Shown here: one piece after another, positions 17,460 to 25,389 of the stretch
Layout: each line of letters begins with the position of its first letter
Position numbering within the stretch: the stretch's first letter is position 1
Source: Marivirga atlantica
Lineage (GTDB): Bacteria; Bacteroidota; Bacteroidia; Cytophagales; Cyclobacteriaceae
Length of the DNA stretch: 64,000 nucleotides
Assembly: GCF_016734805.1 (NCBI RefSeq)
Contig: NZ_JAERQG010000001.1
Span: 1,550,001 to 1,614,000, forward strand
Direction of reading: 5' to 3'
Notes under the pieces: generated by a model
Told to the model about the DNA's origin: nothing
The model's database searches: none
What the model saw: only the letters and a program-made list of their open reading frames with translations
Position numbers and translations under genes: made by a program

Positions 17460-17583
17460 ATTGTGGCCGACTATAAAGCTTTGAAAATAATGATAATACT
17501 TCTCATAAAACAGCTCAGTTGATTACGGAAAGAGTAAGTAAGGACTGACCTCCAGCTACTTAAAATATATGGTAGATATACCT
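17460..17583 (+). repeat. Degenerate duplicate of the lpxB 3' end
   Basis: About 120 bp here aligns with 13950-14080 at the end of lpxB. Shared blocks are GCCGACTATAAAGC, ATAAAACAGCTCAGTTGAT and GCTACTTAAAATAT, in the same order and orientation with a small deletion. It is non-functional. The pair of direct repeats brackets about 3.4 kb holding the SDR, AraC, Crp and barrel genes, which suggests the segment was inserted or trapped by a tandem duplication. Confidence 0.75.
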
Positions 17584-17675
17584 GATGACTATATCTTAAT
17601 ATCTGGTTGGATATATACTTAAGGTTTTTATATTCGGGTTTTAGAGTGAATTAGACTACTATAGAAAATACTTAT

Positions 17676-18446
17676 ATGAAATTAACTTTAACCATATTCT
17701 TACAATTGACATTGGCCTTTTCTTGTCTTTGTCAACAATTGTCAAAATACAAAGATATCATCAATCTAGATAGTGACTATGAGGTGACAAAGTCAAATCT
17801 AGATGAGCTAAAAGGTGAAAATTTGAGTAAATTTTGGATTAATAATCCATCTGAAAGACGGCTTGGCTTTATAGGTAAAAATTATCTACGACTACATATA
17901 AAATTTTTGTCAATAATTAAAAACCCTAAAGATTCTCTTGAATATCTCGTATACGGTAAGAGCATGGTGAATGAAAATATTTGTGATTTTCAGGGTGTGA
18001 TAAAAGTGATGGAGTCGTATTATTTTATTTCAGAAGACTTCCCATATAACAGATACGGAATTCTTGCAGGGCAATATGAATTCTATGAAAACAGTGGTTC
18101 TTCAAGTGCAGGAATATTTAGGGGCCGCTTTACAACTAATTGGTACAAAAACGAAGAAGGTAGTTTAACCTATAACGATCGATGGAGTGTATCAGCGATG
18201 TATAATAACAATCAATTTGCAGGCGATTGGACAAAATATGGTAGCAGCAATAAACTTACTGCAAACTGGGGTGATAGTAGAATACCTTTATCAGGTGACT
18301 TAGATGTAGGGTCTAGTGAATTCCGACCGGCTGATAAGTATTCATCTAATGGTTGGTTAATATTTCTGATTGCGAACGGTGCAAGTCCTGATAAAATGAA
18401 TATTGAAGGTGCTAGAAAAACAGAAAATCTTGAATGGTGGAAATAG
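17676..18446 (+). CDS. Secreted hypothetical protein
   Basis: A 256-residue exported protein that I do not recognise. The signal peptide is residues 1-19 (LTIFLQLTLAFSCLCQ); AFSC could also be read as a weak lipobox. The C-terminal half has glycine/tyrosine/tryptophan-rich repeats reminiscent of antifreeze or MORN-like strand repeats (YNNNQFAGDWTKYGS, KLTANWGDSRIPLSGDLDVG). No neighbours point to a function. It starts just after the degenerate lpxB repeat. Confidence 0.55.
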   Translation: MKLTLTIFLQLTLAFSCLCQQLSKYKDIINLDSDYEVTKSNLDELKGENLSKFWINNPSERRLGFIGKNYLRLHIKFLSIIKNPKDSLEYLVYGKSMVNENICDFQGVIKVMESYYFISEDFPYNRYGILAGQYEFYENSGSSSAGIFRGRFTTNWYKNEEGSLTYNDRWSVSAMYNNNQFAGDWTKYGSSNKLTANWGDSRIPLSGDLDVGSSEFRPADKYSSNGWLIFLIANGASPDKMNIEGARKTENLEWWK

Positions 18447-18455
18447 AAACTTACT

Positions 18456-18572
18456 CTAAAATTCTTTTACCCTATTTGCTTTCTCCTTAATGGCGGCATC
18501 ATCAACGGACTGACCTAGTATTTTAGTACTCAAAAGCTTTTCACACCATCCAATCAAATCAAGTATATGGCA
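18456..18572 (-). pseudogene. Possible C-terminal gene remnant in an otherwise empty 330-bp gap
   Basis: In the intergenic stretch 18447-18778, the minus strand encodes about 38 codons resembling a protein tail (DLIGWCEKLLSTKILGQSVD, then DAAIKEKANRVKEF-stop) with no start codon. It may be left from a lost gene. The rest of the gap shows no gene, tRNA or terminator that I can support. Confidence 0.3.
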
Positions 18573-18778
18573 TTAGCGGGCGGATATGCTTGCAGATAGG
18601 CTAATTTTTACTAATCCACCGGACTTATTGTAGTATGACCATTTCATCTCTTTCTCTCAGCCTACCTTGTTGTAGAATGCATAAATTGTTTAGTTTAGCT
18701 TTTCATCGCTGACATCAGCAAAATTTTTTAAGTGGTTTTATGACCATCCAAATTAACCAACAAGAGAAATAATACTGA

Positions 18779-20374
18779 ATGAACAAGCTTCTTAGATTCG
18801 CAATACCAATACTCTTACTTATAAGCAGTTTAACAAACACCATTTCAGCACAAGTTGACAAGAGCATACAATTAGTTACTAATGAAACAATAGAGAAAAC
18901 CATCTCTGCTGAAGAAAGCCATACCTATACTGCCGAATTAGAAAATGGTATGGCCATCATTGGGAAAGTCACTCAGAAAGGAATAGACCTAGTGATAGAT
19001 GTATATAAGCCTAATGGCCAGTTATTACAACAAATTGATAGCCCAAATGGAATAGGTGGAGATGAACCGTTTGATATTACAGCCAATCAATCAGGCCTGT
19101 ACAAATTTGCTATTCATTCTCTAGATCCGGAAGCTAATAAAGGAAATTATACGCTGAAAGTAAATCGGATATTAAGTTTGTCTGAAAACACTAAACGTAT
19201 TACCAAAAAGGAGCTTCCAACAGAAACCTTATACAATTTATGGGAAGCCTCATTAACCGATAGTACTGTCATTGACAAATTCATTGATAATCAACCCGAG
19301 CAGCATATTATTGAGTCAATTGATGAAAATAATACCGATATGCTAGTCACCTATTTTTGTATACCAAATGATAATACAGATTATGTCATGTTAAGTGGTG
19401 GTCCTGATTTCTTGGGATTGCGTTTTCAGCGGTTGCCAAATACTAAGCTTCATTTTGTCACACAAAGAGTACCTAAAGATGCTCGGTTCAATTATGGGTT
19501 CAATTATTTTAATCTGGATAAAGCCGGGCCAAATGGCGAGATTGAGTCTCGGAGTATGCAGCATGCCTATGATGGCACATTAGAAATGCCAAATGCACCT
19601 AAGCAGCCATATATCACCGACAGAGAAAATGTAGAGAATGGGACATTGCTCGTTACATCTATTGAGAGTGAAATCCTTAGCGAAGAAAGAAAAATCACAG
19701 TACATGCACCTGCAAATTATAATGCTTCCAAGCCGCATAATCTTCTAATCATTTTTGATGGAGAATCCTATGGAGCAAGACCAAATCGTTGGTCAAGAAT
19801 ACCAACACCTACTATCATGGATAACCTTTTGGACGAAGACAAAATTACTCCAACTGTTACTGTTCTGCTTTGGTCAATGGGTAAAAGAAGTAGTGATTTG
19901 ATAAGTGAAGCTTTTGGCGATTTTATAGCAAAAGAACTTATTCCCTGGGCGCGCTCAGCATATAATATTGATACTGATGCCGATAAAGTTATTCTTGCGG
20001 GCTCCAGTCGGGGAGGTTTTGCTGCAAGTTTTATTGCATTTAGGCATTCAGATGTAATCGGAAATGTACTTTCACAATCAGGCTCCTATTGGATAAAAGG
20101 AACTGAGGATGAAAATCATTGGATCTATCCGGAAGATAACGGGAAACTCATTGACTTATATAAACAGAGTGAACGATTGCCTATCAAATTCTATATGGAT
20201 ATCGGGCTGTATGATGCTGGTGCATCCATGCTCGGAATGAATAGGCAGTTTCGGGATATACTCGAAGTAAAAGGCTATGAAGTAGATTATCGTGAATTTA
20301 AAGGAGGACACAATTATGTAAATTGGCGAGGCACACTTTCAGATGGATTAATATCCTTAATTGGTGAAAAGTAA
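18779..20374 (+). CDS. Secreted esterase D / enterochelin-esterase-like hydrolase
   Basis: A 531-residue exported protein. Residues 1-24 are a signal peptide (IPILLLISSLTNTISAQ). Residues about 30-130 resemble a pre-peptidase C-terminal-like beta domain (ISAEESHTYTAELENG, DVYKPNGQLLQQID, GLYKFAIHSLD). The rest has the Fes/IroE layout: an N-terminal enterochelin-esterase domain, then an alpha/beta hydrolase with nucleophile S410 in AGSSRGG and the catalytic histidine in GGHNYVNW near the C-terminus. Such enzymes hydrolyse esters, including ferric siderophores. No siderophore genes are adjacent, so the substrate is open. Confidence 0.8.
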   Translation: MNKLLRFAIPILLLISSLTNTISAQVDKSIQLVTNETIEKTISAEESHTYTAELENGMAIIGKVTQKGIDLVIDVYKPNGQLLQQIDSPNGIGGDEPFDITANQSGLYKFAIHSLDPEANKGNYTLKVNRILSLSENTKRITKKELPTETLYNLWEASLTDSTVIDKFIDNQPEQHIIESIDENNTDMLVTYFCIPNDNTDYVMLSGGPDFLGLRFQRLPNTKLHFVTQRVPKDARFNYGFNYFNLDKAGPNGEIESRSMQHAYDGTLEMPNAPKQPYITDRENVENGTLLVTSIESEILSEERKITVHAPANYNASKPHNLLIIFDGESYGARPNRWSRIPTPTIMDNLLDEDKITPTVTVLLWSMGKRSSDLISEAFGDFIAKELIPWARSAYNIDTDADKVILAGSSRGGFAASFIAFRHSDVIGNVLSQSGSYWIKGTEDENHWIYPEDNGKLIDLYKQSERLPIKFYMDIGLYDAGASMLGMNRQFRDILEVKGYEVDYREFKGGHNYVNWRGTLSDGLISLIGEK

Positions 20375-20492
20375 AATCTGAAGTTTTATAATTATTGTTT
20401 CACTATCTCATCACATATGATGGATATTCATGGAAAGAAAACTTTTAACAGTGAAATATGCTAAAAACCAGAAACTTATAGCCAATCTAGAA

Positions 20493-20525
20493 ATTCATCC
20501 CATGACTGAAAGTCATAGGATGAAT
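20493..20525. repeat. Hairpin repeat, copy 1
   Basis: A 33-bp near-perfect hairpin (TTCATCCCATGACT, 3-nt loop, AGTCATAGGATGAA, one mismatch). An almost identical copy lies at 21100-21132, on the far side of the broken toxin-antitoxin pair. The two copies differ only in the loop. Confidence 0.7.
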
Positions 20526-20603
20526 AGTTTAGCCATATAATTTCTGAAACTATTTTAAAGCTAACTTTATTCTAATTGTTTATATTGGTAAAAACTGAAT
20601 GTC

Positions 20604-20792
20604 ATGATAACAAAAGAAAAGCTTAAAGAAGAAATTGATAAGTTTCCTAATGAAGAAATTTCTGTTGATGAATTAATAGATCATTTGATTTTTATTGAAA
20701 AATTAGAAGGGAGGATAAAATTATCTGAGGAAGGTAAAAACGTGATTTCTAATGATGTTCTAAAAGAAGAAATCTCTAAGTGGTCGAAATAA
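20604..20792 (+). CDS. Putative antitoxin of a ParE-type toxin-antitoxin pair
   Basis: A 62-residue protein beginning MITKEKLKEEIDKFPNEEIS and followed by DELIDHLIFIEKLEGRIKLS. This resembles the short helical antitoxin-like proteins (addiction-module family) that precede RelE/ParE toxins in Bacteroidota. The C-terminal half (NVISNDVLKEEISKWSK) would wrap the toxin. It overlaps the toxin reading frame by 13 bp. The toxin is broken, so it may be an orphan. Confidence 0.65.
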   Translation: MITKEKLKEEIDKFPNEEISVDELIDHLIFIEKLEGRIKLSEEGKNVISNDVLKEEISKWSK

Positions 20793-21078
20793 TATGGCTT
20801 GAGGAAGCCAGGTTGGATTTAAAAGATATTTTTGATTATATCTCTCGTGAATCTAAGAGGTATGCCCAACGTCAGGTTGATAAAATTTTTGAACGCGCTC
20901 AGCTATATTAACACATATCAATTCAGGAAAAATTGTTGAGGGAATTGGCCAGTTAGAAATCCGTGAACTAATAGAAGGCAATTATAGAATAGTTTACCGA
21001 ATTATAGATAAAGAAAAAGTTCATATTCTTCTTGTACACCATGGAGCGAGAGATTTAACCAAGAGATTAGAAAGTTAA
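20780..21078 (+). pseudogene. ParE/RelE-family toxin gene disrupted by a 2-base insertion
   Basis: From the GTG at 20780 the product starts VVEIIWLEEARLDLKDIFDY, a ParE/RelE N-terminus, but stops after about 43 codons. A frame two bases away then continues THINSGKIVEGIGQLEIREL and EGNYRIVYRI...VHHGARDLTKRLES to a stop at 21078, the normal C-terminal half of such toxins. Removing one TA from the TATA in CAGCTATATTAACA (around 20905) restores a single reading frame of about 98 residues. The toxin would cleave mRNA or poison gyrase if intact; here it is presumably inactive. Confidence 0.75.
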
Positions 21079-21099
21079 TAAATATATAAGCACATAAAA

Positions 21100-21132
21100 A
21101 TTCATCCCATGACTTGAAGTCATAGGATGAAT
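21100..21132 (-). terminator. Hairpin repeat, copy 2, acting as terminator of the coiled-coil lipoprotein gene
   Basis: A 33-bp hairpin matching copy 1 at 20493. On the minus strand it is followed by TTTTTA and lies 12 bp beyond the stop of the lipoprotein gene ending at 21145, so it should terminate that transcript. Confidence 0.7.
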
Positions 21133-21144
21133 AAATAAGGTTTT

Positions 21145-22029
21145 CTATTTAACTTCTATTACTAAGTAGTTAGAGTCTTTCCAGAAAGCATCTTTATCAA
21201 GAATTTTCAGGCGCTCAGCTTTATCTCCTCCAACAAACTCATAGCTATCTTTCGGGTGATTACTTATAAGCTTAGCTTCTCTGTTATTCAATTCAATAGC
21301 ATCAAGATTCTCTTTATTAGCCTTGTTGAACAGCTGAGTAGGTGCATTGGCATTCACAATTTTCACCTTGCCTAAACCTATAAAACCACCTTCTTTGTTA
21401 ATGATTTCTTTTTCTTGTAAATCCTTAGATTCACCTACATAATAATACACTCTGTTAAGTGTGCTTCTCAAATCTGCCGCTACGGAAATCTGTTCATCTA
21501 ATGCTTGCCCCATATCTGACAACTGTCTTTCTAAAGAAGTACGGATTTCCATCAATTCCTCTTCTTTTTGTACCAGTTTTTGGCTGGCTTCTTTTAGCTT
21601 TCTATCAAGCTCTAATATTTCCTCACTTTGTGCACCTGATTGTTTTCTCAGCTGATTAAGGTTTTTATCGAGCATCAGAATTTTTTGACGAGAAGCCTGC
21701 ATCATATCCTGAATATTGCTAATGCGTGCTTTAATGCTTTTAGCAGTTGTCTCATCGTCCTTCAGCTCGGCTTTTAATTCGTTAACCTCCCTTTGGTTAC
21801 TGGCAATTTCTGCAAGGGTTTCGTCAATCTCGTCCAAAGTTGCTTCATAAGAAGTTACGCTTGTGCTTAGCTGCTCAGAGCCGCTTTGCAGCTTTTGGGT
21901 TACAGCTTCCAGTGAGTCAACTTTAGCTTTCAGTTGTGCATTTTCCTCTTTTAGTTTTTGCGTACAACCAGTGGCTACTAAGAAACTGGCTAATGCAATT
22001 GAAAAAGATTTTAGGATTCTAGATTTCAT
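21145..22029 (-). CDS. Coiled-coil lipoprotein
   Basis: A 294-residue protein. The signal sequence ends in a lipobox (SFLVATGC), so C22 would be lipidated. Residues about 25-190 are a long heptad-patterned coiled coil (LKEENAQLKAKVDSLEAV, then LDRKLKEASQKLVQKEEELM). The C-terminal about 90 residues form a compact domain (YYVGESKDLQEKEIINKEGG, FWKDSNYLVIEVK) seen in conserved Bacteroidota hypothetical proteins. It probably sits in the periplasm attached to a membrane. Its role is unknown, and the gene appears monocistronic. Confidence 0.75.
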   Translation of the reverse strand: MKSRILKSFSIALASFLVATGCTQKLKEENAQLKAKVDSLEAVTQKLQSGSEQLSTSVTSYEATLDEIDETLAEIASNQREVNELKAELKDDETTAKSIKARISNIQDMMQASRQKILMLDKNLNQLRKQSGAQSEEILELDRKLKEASQKLVQKEEELMEIRTSLERQLSDMGQALDEQISVAADLRSTLNRVYYYVGESKDLQEKEIINKEGGFIGLGKVKIVNANAPTQLFNKANKENLDAIELNNREAKLISNHPKDSYEFVGGDKAERLKILDKDAFWKDSNYLVIEVK

Positions 22030-22136
22030 AGTATTGGTTTTTGTGTTTGGTTTAGGATTACGCTTATTGATGAAAATAGTTGATTTTCAGGTGCTAAACA
22101 ATCAAATTAAATAAAATAGAAGCTGTTAAATATTTA

Positions 22137-22865
22137 TTACAGATTCCTTACATCAAGCAAAGGTTCGTCAAAATCATCAATATGTGATAGTATGTAGAAA
22201 TATTTTTCTGCAACTTCATGCTCATTACTTAATTGTTCATCCTCTTTTAGGCTGATAAACCGATCGACACTGCTGAATGAATCTTTAGTTGTATTCCTAA
22301 TTTGTGTTTGCATTTGTGTATCTACCACTCCTGGGGCTACTGCAAATATTTTAAAGTGATTTTCTTCAATTTTATTCTCATCAAATGCTACTCTTGTAGC
22401 CATATCTAAAGCGGCCTTGGAAGCGCAATAGCCAGACCAACCATCTACAGCTTTTTTACCGGCTCCAGAGCTGATGTTAATGATAATTTTTTCACCTGAA
22501 AAGTCTCTTAAGGTTTTCATAAACTCATTCATCAAAATCATAGGGCTGGAAACGTTCAAATCCATCAATTGACTAATAGATGAGTTATCGATATTTCCCA
22601 TATGGTTGACATCACCAAGTGTTCCAGCATTATTGATTAGCACTATTCTGTCATAATTTGACTTATTGGAATAAAGCTTTTCACTTAGGCTTGCGGCCTC
22701 AGATGGATTGCTTAAATCAGCTGTTAAAGCAGTATATTGATCATTTTGTATACTATGTGTTCTGCTTATACCAATTACGTTGTGGTCTTTATCTTCAAGA
22801 GCTTTCTCGGCTAAACCACGACCAATTCCTTTGCTGGCTCCGGTGATTATAAAAAGTGATTTCAT
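22137..22865 (-). CDS. SDR-family oxidoreductase (sepiapterin reductase-like)
   Basis: A 242-residue NAD(P)-dependent SDR enzyme. It has the TGASKGIG cofactor loop at residues 8-15, GISRTHS after strand 2 (NADP preference), LINNAGTLGD, the catalytic serine in INISSGAG, and YCASK. The NHMGNIDNSS insertion and long LINNAGTLGDV segment resemble sepiapterin reductase and YueD/benzil reductases. The natural substrate is uncertain. It lies downstream of hslU, separated by hslU's terminator. Confidence 0.88.
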   Translation of the reverse strand: MKSLFIITGASKGIGRGLAEKALEDKDHNVIGISRTHSIQNDQYTALTADLSNPSEAASLSEKLYSNKSNYDRIVLINNAGTLGDVNHMGNIDNSSISQLMDLNVSSPMILMNEFMKTLRDFSGEKIIINISSGAGKKAVDGWSGYCASKAALDMATRVAFDENKIEENHFKIFAVAPGVVDTQMQTQIRNTTKDSFSSVDRFISLKEDEQLSNEHEVAEKYFYILSHIDDFDEPLLDVRNL

Positions 22866-22889
22866 CTTAATTAGCTTTTATTTATTCAA

Positions 22890-22916
22890 ACAAAAAATCC
22901 CACTTATGTGGGATTT
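22890..22916 (-). terminator. Rho-independent terminator of hslU
   Basis: Perfect 9-bp stem AAATCCCAC/GTGGGATTT with a 4-nt loop, then six T on the minus strand, directly after the hslU stop codon. Confidence 0.85.
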
Positions 22917-22921
22917 GAAAT

Positions 22922-24316
22922 TTATAAAATGTAGTGACTTAAGTCTTTATTCTTGATGAGCCCAGCTAATCGTTCCTGCACCATTTCTTTGGTGACTACG
23001 ATTTTAGCATTAGCACCAATTTTGTCAGGAACATCAAATAATAAGTCATTCAATAATTTACTCATTACAGTATGTAGCCTTCTGGCACCTATGTTTTCTA
23101 CCTCTTCATTAATGGTAAACGCCATTGAAGCTATTTCTTCAAGCGCATCATCGTTGAAAACCAAATCCACTTCCTCAGATTTTAATAAGGCTGTATACTG
23201 CTTTGTTAAAGCATTTTTTGGTTCCTGAAGGATAAGTAGGAAATCTTCTTTTGTGAGGCTGTTTAATTCAACTCTGATCGGGAATCTGCCTTGAAGTTCA
23301 GGAATTAAATCTGATGGCTTACTTACATGAAATGCACCTGCAGCTAAGAAAAGTATATGATCTGTATGGATGATGCCATATTTAGTATTTACTGCGCTAC
23401 CTTCTACTATTGGTAGTAAATCACGCTGAACACCTTCACGGCTAACATCACCACCAGAGCTGTTACTTCCACTTTTAGCAATTTTATCAATCTCATCAAT
23501 AAAGATCATACCGGTGTTTTCTGCCTTTCTGATGGCTTCATCTTTCACCTCATCCATATCGATGAGTTTTGAAGATTCTTCTTCCAATAAAAGCTTTCTT
23601 GCCTCGGCTATAGTCACCTTTCTGCGCTTATTCTTCTTAGGCATCATGTTATTCAGCATGTCCTGGATATTAATCATAGAACTTTCATCCATCATGCCAC
23701 CACCAACTACGCCCATTCCATTACCCGAAGGAGCCTTTACATTAATGTCAATTTTTCTATCTTCCAGCTCCCCATTCTGCAGTTTTTCTCTGAAGCGTTC
23801 TCTGGTTTTCTGATTAAGCTCATAGTCATTTTGTGGAACGCCATCGTCAGCCGTGGTGCTCACAGGCTTGTTGTTTGTGCTTTTCATTGGAGGAATAAGC
23901 GCATCAAGAATGATGTCTTCAACAACTGCTGCAGCTTTTTCTTTCACCTCTTCCTTTTTGGCTGCCTTCACCAAATTTACGGACTGTTCTACAAGGTCAC
24001 GCACCATGCTTTCAACATCACGGCCTACATAACCCACTTCCGTAAATTTGGAAGCTTCTACCTTAGTAAATGGCGCATCGGCAATTCTGGCTAGTCTTCT
24101 GGCAATTTCAGTTTTACCGACACCTGTAGCCCCAATCATTAGGATGTTGTTAGGAACGATTTCACCCTGAATGTCTTCAGGTGTATTCATTCTTCTCCAA
24201 CGGTTTCTCAGCGCAATGGCTACATTTCTTTTTGCATCGCCCTGGCCGATAATGTATTTGTCTAATTCCTGAACTATTTCTTTAGGAGTAAGGAAGTTAT
24301 TTTTATTCATACTCAT
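22922..24316 (-). CDS. hslU: HslU, ATPase subunit of the HslUV protease
   Basis: A 464-residue AAA+ unfoldase that feeds substrates to the HslV peptidase. The N-terminus has LDKYIIGQGDAKRNVAIALRNR, Walker A GATGVGKT (62-69), the pore-loop GYVGRD, an inserted I domain (about 110-240) with a glycine/methionine-rich stretch, Walker B IFIDEIDK and sensor residues in GRFPIRVEL. The C-terminal tail LSHYIL matches the peptide that docks into HslV. No hslV gene lies in the window, which is notable because many bacteria encode hslVU together. It may share a transcript with porQ and lon upstream. Confidence 0.96.
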   Translation of the reverse strand: MSMNKNNFLTPKEIVQELDKYIIGQGDAKRNVAIALRNRWRRMNTPEDIQGEIVPNNILMIGATGVGKTEIARRLARIADAPFTKVEASKFTEVGYVGRDVESMVRDLVEQSVNLVKAAKKEEVKEKAAAVVEDIILDALIPPMKSTNNKPVSTTADDGVPQNDYELNQKTRERFREKLQNGELEDRKIDINVKAPSGNGMGVVGGGMMDESSMINIQDMLNNMMPKKNKRRKVTIAEARKLLLEEESSKLIDMDEVKDEAIRKAENTGMIFIDEIDKIAKSGSNSSGGDVSREGVQRDLLPIVEGSAVNTKYGIIHTDHILFLAAGAFHVSKPSDLIPELQGRFPIRVELNSLTKEDFLLILQEPKNALTKQYTALLKSEEVDLVFNDDALEEIASMAFTINEEVENIGARRLHTVMSKLLNDLLFDVPDKIGANAKIVVTKEMVQERLAGLIKNKDLSHYIL

Positions 24317-24343
24317 TATTCTTTGTTTATCCTCAAAAGAGGA

Positions 24344-25381
24344 TTATGATTTCTTCTTAATAAAATGATTAAAGTTAGTGCCCAAAGTTATGAAGTGGGC
24401 GGAACCACCTACTTGGTATATCGCATTAGAGTATGCAAGGTTTAGCTTCTTCGTGTTAATTAACAAACCAAAGGTAAAACCACCTGCCCCGGCAACTTGT
24501 TCACCACGAAGTGATTGTCTCAACAAATGATTATATCCGGCTCTAATATTGATGCTTTTGCCAAGTAAGATCTCCGTACCTACTGTTATGTGTTGAAATA
24601 TTTTATCAAAAGTTGATGGAGCATTTTCAGTAACTTCAATAAAGGCATTATTGGTGGTTGCTTCATCTATAGGTTCGAAATAGCTTAAGTCATATTGGTA
24701 AAGTCTGTTAGCAGTTAAACTAAAGCGAAAAGGCATGAACTCCGGTTTAAATGTTCCACCTAATTGTATATCGAATGGGAGAGGTCTGTCTTCATCAGGA
24801 TTCTTTTTTAAATAAAAGCCTGCATTTTTTATAACAAGCCCAATGTTTAAGTCCTGCTCGGGGTGGCTATAAACACCTCCTAAATCTAATAACAAAGCCG
24901 ATTGTTGATTCCCTGGTAGCTGTGAGCCTGCCAATTTAAGGGTCGCTCCATAGTTAAATATCCCTTGCTTTTTGCTATGACTAAGGCTGATGTTGTAATT
25001 GCTGGCTGAAAAGCTACCTTCTGCATTGCCAGTGTTGTCATATCCATCAAATTGACCAAAGCTCTGGAAATAAACTCCTAAGTTAAAAATCCCCGCTTCT
25101 TCAAAGTTTCTGGCATAATTTAATTGTGTATTAAAAATCCCTGCCAAATAAGGAGAGATTGTTAACGAAATATCTCCATCCATTTCAGGAAGTAATAAGG
25201 CAGGGTTCTGATTGACCATGTTCAAATCCTCACCGGCACTCACATTAACAGTACCCAAGCCGCCTACTTTAGCATGATTGGGGGTTTCCAGAAATTCAAA
25301 AGTACGTTTACCACCAATTTGACCATAGACCAAACCGGTGGTGAAACTTAGTATAATAAGTACAAGTACTTTCTTCGTCAT
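24344..25381 (-). CDS. porQ: Type IX secretion system protein PorQ
   Basis: A 345-residue exported protein (signal peptide 1-20, TGLVYGQ) predicted to form an outer-membrane beta barrel. It carries the PorQ-typical start of the mature chain GGKRTFEFLETPNHAKVGGL and the VNQNPALLL motif seen in the PorV/PorQ family. PorQ is part of the T9SS attachment complex, with PorU, PorV and PorZ, which anchors cargo on the cell surface. Finding it implies that this organism secretes proteins by T9SS. It lies 8 bp after lon and is likely co-transcribed with it. Confidence 0.88.
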   Translation of the reverse strand: MTKKVLVLIILSFTTGLVYGQIGGKRTFEFLETPNHAKVGGLGTVNVSAGEDLNMVNQNPALLLPEMDGDISLTISPYLAGIFNTQLNYARNFEEAGIFNLGVYFQSFGQFDGYDNTGNAEGSFSASNYNISLSHSKKQGIFNYGATLKLAGSQLPGNQQSALLLDLGGVYSHPEQDLNIGLVIKNAGFYLKKNPDEDRPLPFDIQLGGTFKPEFMPFRFSLTANRLYQYDLSYFEPIDEATTNNAFIEVTENAPSTFDKIFQHITVGTEILLGKSINIRAGYNHLLRQSLRGEQVAGAGGFTFGLLINTKKLNLAYSNAIYQVGGSAHFITLGTNFNHFIKKKS

Positions 25382-25389
25382 TCGATAGC

